From DATEGZ01 sp035279905 (GTDB lineage Bacteria; Acidobacteriota; Vicinamibacteria; Vicinamibacterales; SCN-69-37): 64,000 bases of DNA. The stretch covers positions 1-64,000 of the forward strand of contig DATEGZ010000149.1 in NCBI GenBank assembly GCA_035279905.1, written 5' to 3'. The position numbers and the translations under genes are program-made. Under the pieces are notes generated by a model. The model was not told the origin of the DNA, made no database searches, and was given only the letters and a program-made list of their open reading frames with translations. Positions 53,138 through 62,289 of this stretch are shown here, one piece after another. Positions within the stretch are counted from its first letter, which is position 1. Each line of letters begins with the position of its first letter.

Positions 53138-54568
53138 ATGCACGTGACACGAACGTTGCAAGGTTCGATCATCCGTCTGGCCAGCCTCTCGCTCCTCATG
53201 CTGGTTGGAGTGTCGACCACCGCGTGGGCGCAGGCTGCCGTACAGCCATCGACCGCGCCATCGGTCCGGCTGACGCTGTCTCCGGCGTCGCTCCCCAACG
53301 CCGACAAGTCGGCACCGACGTCCGCACCGGCACCCGCGCCGGCGGCGACTCCTGCGCCTACGCCGGACCCGCCGTCCGGTGTGGCATTGCCCACGACCCG
53401 CGCGGGGTGGGAAGGCTTCGGCATCGCGCAACCCGCAGCCGACAAGGGGACGCTCGAGGTCTACGGCTTCGGCATGGCCGACGCCATCGCGGACTTCAAT
53501 CAAAACAATCCGGACTGGTACGACATCGTCCGGCCCACGAAGCTGCCATCGTTCGCCAAGCAGTACGGCGAGGACGGCCACTTCTACCTGAGTCCGCGGC
53601 AGAGCCGCTTCGGCGTCAAGGGTGAGCTGCCGACCACGGACGGCAACGTCAAGGGTCAGTTCGAGTTCGACATGTTCGGCGTCGGCCCGGATGCCGGCAT
53701 CACGACGATTCGCCTCCGTCACGCCTGGGGACAGTGGAAGCAAATCGGCGGCGGACAGACCAACAGCCAGTTCATGGACGTCGACGTGTTTCCGAACGTC
53801 GTCGAGTACTGGGGACCGCCCGGGATGCTCTTCGTGCGCAACCCGCAGGTGTTCTATGAGTTCAGGAACGACGACAAGTGGCAGGCGACGGCGGCCATTG
53901 AGGCGCCCGGGGCCAGCGGCGACGCCGGCCTGGTCGCCGATCGTATCGAGCTCCAGGGCATCCGGGCCCGGTTCCCGCTGCCTGACTTCACCGGTCACGT
54001 TCGCATGAAGGGCAAGAAGGGCTACATCCAGGTTGGCGGCGCCCTCCGCAAGATCAACTACGACGACACGGTGCAGGATCAGTTCGACCTGAGCGGCAGC
54101 GTGACCGGGTGGGGCTTCAGCTTCAGCTCGAACGTGAATGCCACGCCGAAGGACGTTCTGCGTCTGCAGTACATCTACGGTCACGGCATCCAGAACTTCT
54201 TCAACGACTCGCCTGTCGACGTAGCGGCCAAGAGCAATCCTGGCAATGCCGTGACCCCGGTCGTCGGCGAAGCGCTGCCGGTGCAGGGCCTCGTGCTCTT
54301 CATCGACCACCAGTGGAACGACAAGTACTCGACGTCGGCCGGTTATTCACGCGTCGACGTCGACAACACCGACCTGCAGCTGCCGAGCGCGTACAAGTCC
54401 GGTCAGTACGTCATCGCCAACCTGCTCTGCACGCCGGTCAAGAACGTGCTGATGGGCGTCGAGTTCCAGTGGGGGCACCGCGAGAACCACTCGGACGGCT
54501 TCAAGGTCGACGACGTTCGAATTCAGGCGTCGTTCAAGTACAGCTTCGGCATGAAGATCGGAGGCTAG
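53138..54568 (+). CDS. DcaP-like trimeric outer-membrane porin
   Basis: 476 aa. A signal peptide ends AWAQ, followed by a Pro/Ala-rich linker (residues about 45-90). The barrel signature YGFGMADAIADFNQNNPDWYD, then KLPSFAKQYGEDGHFYLSPR and QSRFGVKGELPT, is that of DcaP. The end SFKYSFGMKIGG is a terminal strand. DcaP porins import dicarboxylates or small negatively charged molecules. An upstream ribosome site AGGAGCCAGGAA lies before the ATG. It is third in the operon. Confidence 0.85.
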   Translation: MHVTRTLQGSIIRLASLSLLMLVGVSTTAWAQAAVQPSTAPSVRLTLSPASLPNADKSAPTSAPAPAPAATPAPTPDPPSGVALPTTRAGWEGFGIAQPAADKGTLEVYGFGMADAIADFNQNNPDWYDIVRPTKLPSFAKQYGEDGHFYLSPRQSRFGVKGELPTTDGNVKGQFEFDMFGVGPDAGITTIRLRHAWGQWKQIGGGQTNSQFMDVDVFPNVVEYWGPPGMLFVRNPQVFYEFRNDDKWQATAAIEAPGASGDAGLVADRIELQGIRARFPLPDFTGHVRMKGKKGYIQVGGALRKINYDDTVQDQFDLSGSVTGWGFSFSSNVNATPKDVLRLQYIYGHGIQNFFNDSPVDVAAKSNPGNAVTPVVGEALPVQGLVLFIDHQWNDKYSTSAGYSRVDVDNTDLQLPSAYKSGQYVIANLLCTPVKNVLMGVEFQWGHRENHSDGFKVDDVRIQASFKYSFGMKIGG

Positions 54569-54572
54569 TGAT

Positions 54573-55619
54573 ATGACGCAGCAACTACTCTCCCGGCGCC
54601 GCCGGGCATGGCTCGGCGGCGTGGCCGCGATCGTGGCGGTCGCGGTCTTCTCGCTTCAGGCGCGGCAGGCCGCGCCCGATCCGCAGGCGGCGGTGAACGC
54701 GGCGTTCGCCAAGTACAAGGACCTCAAGGAAGGGAAGAACGCCGACTACATCCCGGCGCTCGCGAAGGTCGATTCGAACCTGTTCGGCATCGCCCTCATC
54801 ACCGTGGACGGCAAGGTGTATACCGCCGGCGACCTCAAGACCGAGGTCTCGATCCAGTCGATCTCCAAGGTCTTCACGATGGCGCAGGTGATCCAGGAAC
54901 AGGGCCTCGATTCGGTCGCCAAGCGCATCGGCGTCGACGCGACCGGCGCGCGGTTCAACTCGATCATCGCGATCGAAGGCGCCAAGATGATGTCCGGCAC
55001 GGGCGCCCCCGAGATGAACCCGCTCGTCAACCCGGGCGCGATCTCGGCCACGAGCATGGTGACCGGCGCCAACGCCGACGCGATCTGGAACAAGATCATC
55101 GGCTTCTACAACGACGCCGCCGGGCGGCAGTTGACCGTGCTCCAGGACGTCTACAAGTCCGAGTCGGACACCAATCAGCGCAACCAGGCCATTGGCGCGC
55201 TCATGCTCGCCTATGGCTACATCAAGTCCGATTGGCAGCGGGCCGTCGATCTCTACACCCGGCAGTGCTCGGTCGGCGTCAACGCGCGTGACCTCGCCAA
55301 CATGGCCGCCATGCTCGCCAACGGCGGCAAAACGCTGAGCGGCAAGCAGCTGGTCGACCCGAACAAAGTGCCGGGCATCCTCGCGGTCATGGCCACGGCC
55401 GGGCTGTACGACGACTCCGGCAAGTGGCTCTACGCGACCGGGTTGCCCGCCAAAAGCGGCGTCGGTGGGGGTATCATCGCCGTTTCACCAGGGAAGTTCG
55501 GGATCGCCGTGATTTCACCGCCGCTCGACGACGCCGGCAACAGCGTCAAGGCGCAGAAGGCGATCACGGATATCTCGAACGCGCTCGGCGGCAATCCGTA
55601 CGCATCGAAGCCGAAGTAG
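54573..55619 (+). CDS. Secreted glutaminase
   Basis: 348 aa, beginning four bases after the porin stop. An N-terminal helix (WLGGVAAIVAVAVFSLQARQ) suggests export. The catalytic Ser-x-x-Lys is in SIQSISKVFTMAQV. NPLVNPGAISATSMV, the Tyr region and the SVGVNARDLANMAAMLANGG motif complete the serine-dependent beta-lactamase-related glutaminase fold, as does GVGGGIIAVSPGKFGIAV. It makes glutamate and ammonia from glutamine. An exported form is unusual. Most relatives are cytoplasmic. Confidence 0.88.
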   Translation: MTQQLLSRRRRAWLGGVAAIVAVAVFSLQARQAAPDPQAAVNAAFAKYKDLKEGKNADYIPALAKVDSNLFGIALITVDGKVYTAGDLKTEVSIQSISKVFTMAQVIQEQGLDSVAKRIGVDATGARFNSIIAIEGAKMMSGTGAPEMNPLVNPGAISATSMVTGANADAIWNKIIGFYNDAAGRQLTVLQDVYKSESDTNQRNQAIGALMLAYGYIKSDWQRAVDLYTRQCSVGVNARDLANMAAMLANGGKTLSGKQLVDPNKVPGILAVMATAGLYDDSGKWLYATGLPAKSGVGGGIIAVSPGKFGIAVISPPLDDAGNSVKAQKAITDISNALGGNPYASKPK

Positions 55620-55698
55620 TCTCGCGACGCGTGTCGCAGGGCCGGGTCTCGCACCCCCACGCGGGGCCCGGCCTCGGTTTGGGGTCAGGAGAGGGCAG

Positions 55699-56871
55699 AT
55701 GAGGACGACGCTGGTAGGTGGTGTGTGCAACCGCGCCTTGCGGGCGGGTTTGGCAACCGGCCTGGCCATGCTGGCCGGAATCGGCGCGGCCGGCTGCAAC
55801 GAGAAACCCGCGCCGCCGCCTCCGCCGCCGCCCGAGGTGTACGTCGCCAACGTCGTGCAGCGCGACGTACCCGAATACCTTGACCTCGTCGGACAGACGC
55901 AGGGCATGCAGGACGTCGACATCCGTGCCCGCGTCGAGGGCTTCCTCGAGTCCGTGAACTTCCAGGAAGGTTCCTTTGTCCGCAAAGGCGCCTTGCTCTA
56001 CCAAATCGATCCGAAGCCGCTCCAGGCGAGCCTGGCGGCGGCGAAAGCCGACGTCGCAACGGCGCAGGCGCGGCTCGAGAAGGCGACCAACGACGTCACG
56101 CGCTACACACCTCTGGTGGCCAAACAGGCCGTCAGCCAGCAGGAGCTCGACAACGCGAAGGCGGCACAGGACGCGGCCAGGTCGCAGGTCGAGGCGGCCA
56201 AAGCGGCCGTGGACAAGTCGACACTCGACCTGGGCTACACGAAGATCTACTCGCCGATTGACGGGTTGATTGGCACGACGCAGGTCAAGCCGGGCAACCT
56301 CGTCGGTCGCGGCGACGCGACACTCCTCACGACCGTGTCGCAAATCGATCCGATCATTTTTCGCGTCGGCATCACCGAAGCGGACTACCTGCGCATCGCG
56401 AAGCGCGGGGCAGGAAGCGGTCAGGCGGCGACGGCCGCAGGCATCGACCTGACGCTGGCCGACGGCACCGCGTATCCGCAGAAGGGCAAGATCGGCCCCG
56501 TCGAGCGCGCGGTCAATGCGACGACCGGCACCCTGGGCGTGCAACTGCTGTTTCCCAATCCCGACAACGTGCTCCGCCCGGGACAGTACGGACGCGCGCG
56601 GATCCTGGTCGACAACAGGGTCGGCGCGCTGCTGGTGCCGCAACGCGCCGTGCAGGAGCTGCAGGGGCTCTACAGCGTGGCGATCGTGGGCGCGGACAAC
56701 AAGGTCGCGTTCAAGAGCGTGAAGGTCGGTCCGAAGGTTGACTCGTCCTGGGTCATCGAAGAGGGCGTAAGAAACGGCGACCGCGTGATCGTCGAGGGCT
56801 TGCAGCGCGTCACTGACGGCGCCACCGTCACGCCCAAACCGGCGCCGGCCGCCGGCGGCGAGGCGAAGTAA
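55699..56871 (+). CDS. RND efflux periplasmic adaptor (membrane fusion) lipoprotein
   Basis: 390 aa. The lipobox is GIGAAGC, followed by a Pro-rich stretch. The barrel-sandwich hybrid starts VDIRARVEGFLESVNFQEGS. A coiled-coil hairpin covers residues about 110-185 (LEKATNDVTRYTPLVAKQAV). GYTKIYSPIDGLIGTTQVKP and VSQIDPIIFRVGITEADYL lead to the beta-barrel and membrane-proximal domains. It bridges the RND pump and the outer-membrane channel. The permease follows three bases later. A hairpin GGCCGGG/CCCGGCC precedes the gene. Confidence 0.93.
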   Translation: MRTTLVGGVCNRALRAGLATGLAMLAGIGAAGCNEKPAPPPPPPPEVYVANVVQRDVPEYLDLVGQTQGMQDVDIRARVEGFLESVNFQEGSFVRKGALLYQIDPKPLQASLAAAKADVATAQARLEKATNDVTRYTPLVAKQAVSQQELDNAKAAQDAARSQVEAAKAAVDKSTLDLGYTKIYSPIDGLIGTTQVKPGNLVGRGDATLLTTVSQIDPIIFRVGITEADYLRIAKRGAGSGQAATAAGIDLTLADGTAYPQKGKIGPVERAVNATTGTLGVQLLFPNPDNVLRPGQYGRARILVDNRVGALLVPQRAVQELQGLYSVAIVGADNKVAFKSVKVGPKVDSSWVIEEGVRNGDRVIVEGLQRVTDGATVTPKPAPAAGGEAK

Positions 56872-56874
56872 GTC

Positions 56875-59800
56875 ATGGCCAAATTTTTCGTCAACCGGCC
56901 GATCGTCGCGATGGTGATCTCGATCATCACCATCCTCCTTGGCGTCGTGGCGATGAAGGGGCTGCCGATCGCGCAGTACCCGGAAATCGTGCCGCCGATG
57001 ATCCAGGTGACGACGACGTTCATCGGCGCGAGCGCGACCGACGTCGAGGCGTCGGTGGCCACGCCGCTCGAGCAGCAGATCAACGGCGTCGAAAAAGGCA
57101 TCTACATGAAGTCGACCAACGCCAACGACGGCACCTTGACGCTCAAGGTCTCGTTCGAGGTCGGGTCGAACCAGGACATGGACAACGTGTTCACGCAGAA
57201 CCGCGTGTCCCAGGCCCTGCCGCTGATGCCGCAGTCGGTCAAGAACTACGGCGTCACCGTGAAGAAGGCGCTCGCGTTTCCGCTGCTCGTGATCTCGGTG
57301 AAGTCGCCGAATGGCACCTACGACAGCAACTTTCTCTCGAACTACGCCACGCTCAACATCAACGATCCGGTCGCGCGCATTCCCGGCGTCGGGCAGATCA
57401 ACCTGTTCGGCGGCAGCGACTACGCGATGCGCGTGTGGTTGCGCCCGGATCGGATCGGGCGGCTCGGCATCACGATTCCCGACATCGTCAACGCGATCAA
57501 CCAGCAGAACCAGCTGACGCCGGCCGGCCAGATCGGCGGTCCGCCCGCCGCGACCGGGACGGAGTACACCTACACGGTCCGGACGCAGGGCCGGCTGCTG
57601 AACCCGGACGAGTTCGGCAACATCATCCTCCGGACGAATCCCGACGGATCCGAAGTCCGGCTCAAGGACGTGGCGCGCCTCGAGCTGGGCACGATGCTCT
57701 ACAACGCGGTCGGGCGGCACGACGGCACGCCGGCGGCCGTCATCGCGGTCTTCCAGATCCCGGGCACGAACGCGGTCGCGGTCGCCGACGCCGTCAAGGC
57801 GACGCTGGCCGATCTCAAGACGCGCTTCCCGCGTGACATGGACTACCTGATCTCGCTCGACACGACGCTTCCGGTCGTCGAGGGCATCAACGAGATCGTC
57901 CACACCCTGTTCGAAGCCGTCGTCCTCGTGATCGTCGTCGTCTTCATCTTCCTGCAGAACTGGCGCGCCACGCTGATTCCGCTGATGACTGTGCCGGTGT
58001 CGCTCATCGGCGCCTTCATCTTCTTCCCGGTGCTCGGCTTCTCGATCAACGTGCTCTCGCTGCTTGGCCTCGTGCTCGCCATCGGCATCGTCGTCGACGA
58101 CGCGATCGTGGTCGTCGAGGCGGTCATGCATCACATCGAGCACGGCATGACGCCGAAGGACGCGACGATCAAGGCGATGGAGGAAGTGTCGGGCCCTGTC
58201 GTCGCCATTGGCCTCATCTTGATGGCCGTCTTCGTACCCGTGGGCTTCATGGGCGGGATCACCGGCCGCTTGTACCAGCAGTTCGCGATCACGATCGCGA
58301 TCTCCGTGATGTTCTCGGTCATCAACGCGCTGACGCTCAGTCCGGCGCTGGCCGCGCTGCTGCTCAAGCCGGCCGGCGGCAAGAAGTCATTCCTGACGCC
58401 CTTCTACAACTGGTTCAACCGGATCTTCGGTCGATCGACGGATGCCTACGTCACGTTTTCAAGCCTGCTGATCCGCAAGGCGTTCTTCAGCTTCTCGTTC
58501 ATCATCGCGCTGTGTTTCGTGATCGTCTGGCTGGTCGGCCATATTCCTGGCGGGTTCGTGCCGGAAGAGGACCAGGGCTACATCATGGTCAACGCGCAGC
58601 TGCCCGATGCGGCGTCGCTCGAGCGCACGGACGCCGTCATGAAGAGAGTCGAAGCGATTCTCGAGAAGAACGAGGCCATCGAAGGCTTCAACACGATCAG
58701 CGGCTACTCGCTCATCACCGCGGCGTACTCGTCGAACATGGGCTTCTTCTTCGTGCAGCTCAAGCCCTGGCACGAACGGCACACGGAGGAGGAGCACGCC
58801 AACGGCGTCGTCGCGGCGCTCAACCGGGCGTTCGCCCAGACGATCCCGGAGGCGGCGGTCGTCGCCTTCGGCCCGCCGGCCATTCCCGGCCTCGGGACGG
58901 GCGCGGGGTTTACGTTCGAGCTCCAGGATCGGAGCGGCGGCCCGCCGATCTACCTGGCGGAGCAGGCGCAGAAGTTCATGGAAGCGGCGCGCAAGCGGCC
59001 GGAGATCGGGCGCATCGCGACGCTCTATCGCGCGACCGTGCCGCAGGTGTTCGCGGACATCGATCGCAGCAAGGTCCTCAAGTCGGGCGTCGGGCTGAAC
59101 GACGTGAACACCACGCTTGGCGCGCTGCTGGGCAGCTCGTACATCAATGACTTCAACCGGTTCGGCCGCGTCTACAAGGTGTACGTGCAGGCCGAAGCCG
59201 AGTTCCGCAAAGATCCGAAGCAGCTGGGGCTGTTCTTCGTGCGCAATCAGCAGGGCGCCATGGTGCCGCTCGATACGCTGGTGAGCACGAAGCCCGCGTC
59301 CGGACCGGAATTCACGAACCGGTTCAACCTGTTCCGTGCCGCCGAGCTCACCGGCGTTCCCGCGGAAGGCTTTTCCTCGGCCGCCGCACTCGATGCGCTG
59401 GAGCAGACCGCGAAGGAGGTGCTGCCGGCGGACATGAGCTTCGACTGGGCGGACATGTCGTATCAGGAGCGCAAGGCCCCGGGCGTGGCGGTCGTGTTCG
59501 CGCTGGCGGTGTTCCTGGTGTTCCTGATTCTGGCTGCGCAGTACGAGAGCTGGGGCTTGCCATTCAGCGTGCTCTTGGGCACGCCGTTCGCGGCGATCGG
59601 CGCGTACTTCGGCCTGTGGCTGCTCAGGCACTGGTCGCCGAGCTACGTCAACAACGTGTTCGCGCAGATCGGTTTGATCATGCTGATCGGCCTTGCCGCG
59701 AAAAACGCGATCCTGATCGTCGAGTTCGCGAAGGTCGAGCACGAGAAAGGCAAGGCGCTCGTCGATGCCGCGTTGCTGGCCGCGAAGCTGCGGCTCCGGC

Positions 59801-60054
59801 CCATCCTGATGACCGCCTTCGCCTTCATTCTCGGCGTCGTCCCGCTGCTCACGGCGACTGGCGCCGGCGCCGAGGCGCGCAAGGTGATGGGCGCCGCGGT
59901 CTTCTTCGGGATGCTCATCGCGACGATCCTCGGCGTGTGCCTTGTGCCGATGCTCTACGTTGTCGTCGAGCGCCTGCTTGGCAAGCGCACACCCGCGGGC
60001 GGACCCGCGCCGGTGGCGGCGCCGGCGGCGGGCGCGGGGCATGGAGGCCACTGA
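56875..60054 (+). CDS. RND multidrug efflux transporter (AcrB/HAE1 family)
   Basis: 1059 aa inner-membrane proton antiporter. The start MAKFFVNRPIVAMVISIITI is typical. PLEQQINGVEKGIYMKSTNA and the porter domain are followed by twelve helices. TM4 has GLVLAIGIVVDDAIVVVEAV with the proton-relay Asp pair. GFMGGITGRLYQQFAITIAI and the TM10 Lys in IGLAAKNAILIVEFAK are conserved. The end FFGMLIATILGVCLVPMLYV is canonical. It has all pump elements intact. Drug range cannot be read from sequence. It is in an operon with its adaptor and channel. Confidence 0.95.
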   Translation: MAKFFVNRPIVAMVISIITILLGVVAMKGLPIAQYPEIVPPMIQVTTTFIGASATDVEASVATPLEQQINGVEKGIYMKSTNANDGTLTLKVSFEVGSNQDMDNVFTQNRVSQALPLMPQSVKNYGVTVKKALAFPLLVISVKSPNGTYDSNFLSNYATLNINDPVARIPGVGQINLFGGSDYAMRVWLRPDRIGRLGITIPDIVNAINQQNQLTPAGQIGGPPAATGTEYTYTVRTQGRLLNPDEFGNIILRTNPDGSEVRLKDVARLELGTMLYNAVGRHDGTPAAVIAVFQIPGTNAVAVADAVKATLADLKTRFPRDMDYLISLDTTLPVVEGINEIVHTLFEAVVLVIVVVFIFLQNWRATLIPLMTVPVSLIGAFIFFPVLGFSINVLSLLGLVLAIGIVVDDAIVVVEAVMHHIEHGMTPKDATIKAMEEVSGPVVAIGLILMAVFVPVGFMGGITGRLYQQFAITIAISVMFSVINALTLSPALAALLLKPAGGKKSFLTPFYNWFNRIFGRSTDAYVTFSSLLIRKAFFSFSFIIALCFVIVWLVGHIPGGFVPEEDQGYIMVNAQLPDAASLERTDAVMKRVEAILEKNEAIEGFNTISGYSLITAAYSSNMGFFFVQLKPWHERHTEEEHANGVVAALNRAFAQTIPEAAVVAFGPPAIPGLGTGAGFTFELQDRSGGPPIYLAEQAQKFMEAARKRPEIGRIATLYRATVPQVFADIDRSKVLKSGVGLNDVNTTLGALLGSSYINDFNRFGRVYKVYVQAEAEFRKDPKQLGLFFVRNQQGAMVPLDTLVSTKPASGPEFTNRFNLFRAAELTGVPAEGFSSAAALDALEQTAKEVLPADMSFDWADMSYQERKAPGVAVVFALAVFLVFLILAAQYESWGLPFSVLLGTPFAAIGAYFGLWLLRHWSPSYVNNVFAQIGLIMLIGLAAKNAILIVEFAKVEHEKGKALVDAALLAAKLRLRPILMTAFAFILGVVPLLTATGAGAEARKVMGAAVFFGMLIATILGVCLVPMLYVVVERLLGKRTPAGGPAPVAAPAAGAGHGGH

Positions 60055-60055
60055 G

Positions 60056-61474
60056 GTGACCCGCTCCCCGTCGTTCCCGAGAATCGTCGCGACCGCAGTC
60101 GCGTCTGCCGTGCTTGCCGGCTGCAACCTGGGCCCGGCGTATCAGCGTCCGCAGATGCCGGCGCCTGCGCAGTACCGGTTCGTGGACGGACCGGCCCAGG
60201 CCGAGTCGATGGCCGACATGAAGTGGTGGCAGGTCTTCGACGACCCCGCGCTTCAGTCACTGATTCGTGAGGCCATCGCGAACAACCTCGACTTGAGAGT
60301 CGCGGCGGCGCGCGTGGAAGAAGCGCGGGCGCGCGCAGGAATCGCGAAGTCGTTCCTCTATCCGCAGGTCGACGGCGTGGCGGGCTACAGCATTCGCCAG
60401 GCCACCAACGCGCCGGTCACCGAGGACGATCCGAACGGCGACACGACGCATCAGAGCGGCACCTACGGCTTCAGGTTGTCGTGGGAGCTGGACCTTTTTG
60501 GCCGCATCCGCAAGGAGCGAGACGCGGCGCTGGCGATCGTCCTGGCGACCGAGCAAGGCCGGCGCGGGGTGATGGTGACGCTTGTCGCCGACACCGCGAC
60601 CAACTACTTTCTGCTGCGCGAGCTGGACACGCAGCTGCAGGTGTCGCGCGACACGCTCGGGCTCAACGACCAGACGGTCGCATACTTCCGCAACCGGCTC
60701 GAAGGCGGCGTGTCCAATCGCCTCGAGCTGGATCAGGCGATTGCCAATCGGTCCCAGACCGCTGCGGCGATTCCGGACCTCGAACGGCAGATCGGCATCG
60801 TCGAGAACGCGATCGACATGTTGCTCGGGCGTCTTCCGGGACCGATCACGCGTCCGTCGGCCGGACCGATGGAAGAGCTGCCGCCCTCGATTCCTCCAGG
60901 GATGCCCGCGTCGTTGCTCGAGCGGCGGCCGGACGTGCTTCAGGCCGAGCAGTTGCTCGTCGCGGCCAACGCGGACGTCGGCGCCGCCAAGGCGCTGTTC
61001 TATCCGCAGATCAGCCTGACCGGCTTTCTCGGCGGCATCAGCGGCGATCTGACGTCATTTCTCGGCGGGTCCGGCGGCGTGTGGTCGCTCGCGACCGGAC
61101 TCCTGCAACCGATTTACAACGGCGGACGTATCAAGAGCAATTACGAAGCGATGCAGGCGCGCTACACCGCAGCCGTCGCCGAGTACCAGAAGGCGGCGCT
61201 CAACGGCTATCGCGAGACCGCGAACGCGTTGATCACGATCCAGAAGCTGGCGCAGATGCGCGTCGAGATTCAATCCGGTGTCACGGTGCTCCAGGACGCC
61301 TCGGATCTTTCCCGCGCGCGCTACGACTCCGGACTGGCCAACTACCTCGAGATCATTCTGGCGGACCAGTCGCTCTTCCGGCAGCAGCTGCTGCTGGCGC
61401 AGACGCGCGGAGCGGAGCTCAGAGCGCGCGCTGAACTGTACCGGACACTCGGAGGGGGATGGCAGGAGCAATAA
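60056..61474 (+). CDS. RND efflux outer-membrane channel lipoprotein (OprM/NodT family)
   Basis: 472 aa from GTG 60056, with GGAGG eight bases upstream. ATG 60041 would overlap the pump gene and is less favoured. The lipobox is VLAGC. Family motifs: LGPAYQRPQMPAPAQYRF, WWQVFDDPALQSLIREAIAN and SWELDLFGRIRKERDAAL. The second half repeats the helical pattern (NGYRETANALITIQKLAQMR; LEIILADQSLFRQQLLLAQ). It forms a trimeric channel and completes the tripartite system. Confidence 0.92.
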   Translation: MTRSPSFPRIVATAVASAVLAGCNLGPAYQRPQMPAPAQYRFVDGPAQAESMADMKWWQVFDDPALQSLIREAIANNLDLRVAAARVEEARARAGIAKSFLYPQVDGVAGYSIRQATNAPVTEDDPNGDTTHQSGTYGFRLSWELDLFGRIRKERDAALAIVLATEQGRRGVMVTLVADTATNYFLLRELDTQLQVSRDTLGLNDQTVAYFRNRLEGGVSNRLELDQAIANRSQTAAAIPDLERQIGIVENAIDMLLGRLPGPITRPSAGPMEELPPSIPPGMPASLLERRPDVLQAEQLLVAANADVGAAKALFYPQISLTGFLGGISGDLTSFLGGSGGVWSLATGLLQPIYNGGRIKSNYEAMQARYTAAVAEYQKAALNGYRETANALITIQKLAQMRVEIQSGVTVLQDASDLSRARYDSGLANYLEIILADQSLFRQQLLLAQTRGAELRARAELYRTLGGGWQEQ

Positions 61475-61547
61475 GGTTGGTGATCCAAGGAACGGTCGCT
61501 CAACGCGGCCGTTGTTGCTAGTATCTTTGGCTGGGGAGACAACTCGT

Positions 61548-62219
61548 ATGTTGAAGAGAGCATTGGTTTGTGCCGCGTTGCTCGTGCTGGTGGCTGCACC
61601 CGCGCTTGCTCAGGCGCGCGGGGAAGTAACGGCGACGGTTGGGTGGACGTTCAGTGACGGTGTGTCGTTTTCGAACGCCATCCCCGTCAATGGCTCGACC
61701 TACAATCGTGCTGATCCAAAGGACAGTGTGAGCTTCGGGTTCGGTGGCGGCTTCTACGTGAACCATCAGGTCGAGCTCGAGTTCATGTGGAATCGTCAGC
61801 CGACGAAGCTGGAAGTGCGCGGCAATGGCCCGTTGTTCTCGGGCGACATGAACGTTGACACCTACCACGGCAACGTCGTCTTCCATGCGGGTGAAGAGGA
61901 CGCCAAGGTGCGCCCGTACTTCTACTTCGGTCTCGGCGCCACGAACTACGGCGATGCGACCTTCCCGACGAAGACCATTCCCGGCGTCACGAAGTTCTCG
62001 TGGGCGCTCGGCGCGGGCGTCAAGGTCTTCCCGTCGCCGCACGTCGGGGTCCGCGCTGGCGTGCGTTGGGTGCCGACCTACATCAAGACGGATGGATACG
62101 GCTGGTGGTGCGACCCGTTCTGGGGATGCGTGCCGGTCGGCAACACGCAGTATTCCAATCAGTTCGAGCTTGGCGGCGGCATCGTGTTCAGATTCGAGCC
62201 CGAGCCGCTCGAGCAGTAA
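61548..62219 (+). CDS. Outer-membrane beta-barrel protein
   Basis: 223 aa from ATG 61548, with GGAG nine bases upstream. The signal peptide is ALVCAALLVLVAAPALAQA. Beta strands alternate (SVSFGFGGGFYVNHQVELEF; FHAGEEDAKVRPYFYFGLGA; GVRAGVRWVPTYI) and the protein ends with a terminal FRFEPEPLEQ strand that lacks the usual final Phe. DGYGWWCDPFWGCVPVG is a loop with Cys/Trp also seen in the barrel gene at 46598. Function is unknown. A terminator follows. Confidence 0.8.
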   Translation: MLKRALVCAALLVLVAAPALAQARGEVTATVGWTFSDGVSFSNAIPVNGSTYNRADPKDSVSFGFGGGFYVNHQVELEFMWNRQPTKLEVRGNGPLFSGDMNVDTYHGNVVFHAGEEDAKVRPYFYFGLGATNYGDATFPTKTIPGVTKFSWALGAGVKVFPSPHVGVRAGVRWVPTYIKTDGYGWWCDPFWGCVPVGNTQYSNQFELGGGIVFRFEPEPLEQ

Positions 62220-62242
62220 GCCGCGGAAGACGCGACCAGTCC

Positions 62243-62280
62243 GGGACGCGGGCAGCCCTTGCCCGCGTCCCTCTTTTTTT
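62243..62280 (+). terminator. Intrinsic terminator between convergent genes
   Basis: A perfect 12-bp stem GGGACGCGGGCA/TGCCCGCGTCCC with loop GCCCT is followed by TCTTTTTTT. It lies 23 bases past the barrel stop. The DUF2254 gene ends at 62290 on the other strand. Confidence 0.93.
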
Positions 62281-62289
62281 GCGAACCCG

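Noticed and set aside
51953..54310. 785-aa minus-strand open frame opposite the amidohydrolase and porin genes
   Set aside because: Composition of a shadow frame; the plus-strand frames carry signal peptides and family motifs.
55564..58143. 859-aa open frame on the minus strand opposite the RND genes
   Set aside because: Highly Arg/His/Asp-rich shadow of a GC-rich coding region, while the plus strand encodes canonical adaptor and pump.
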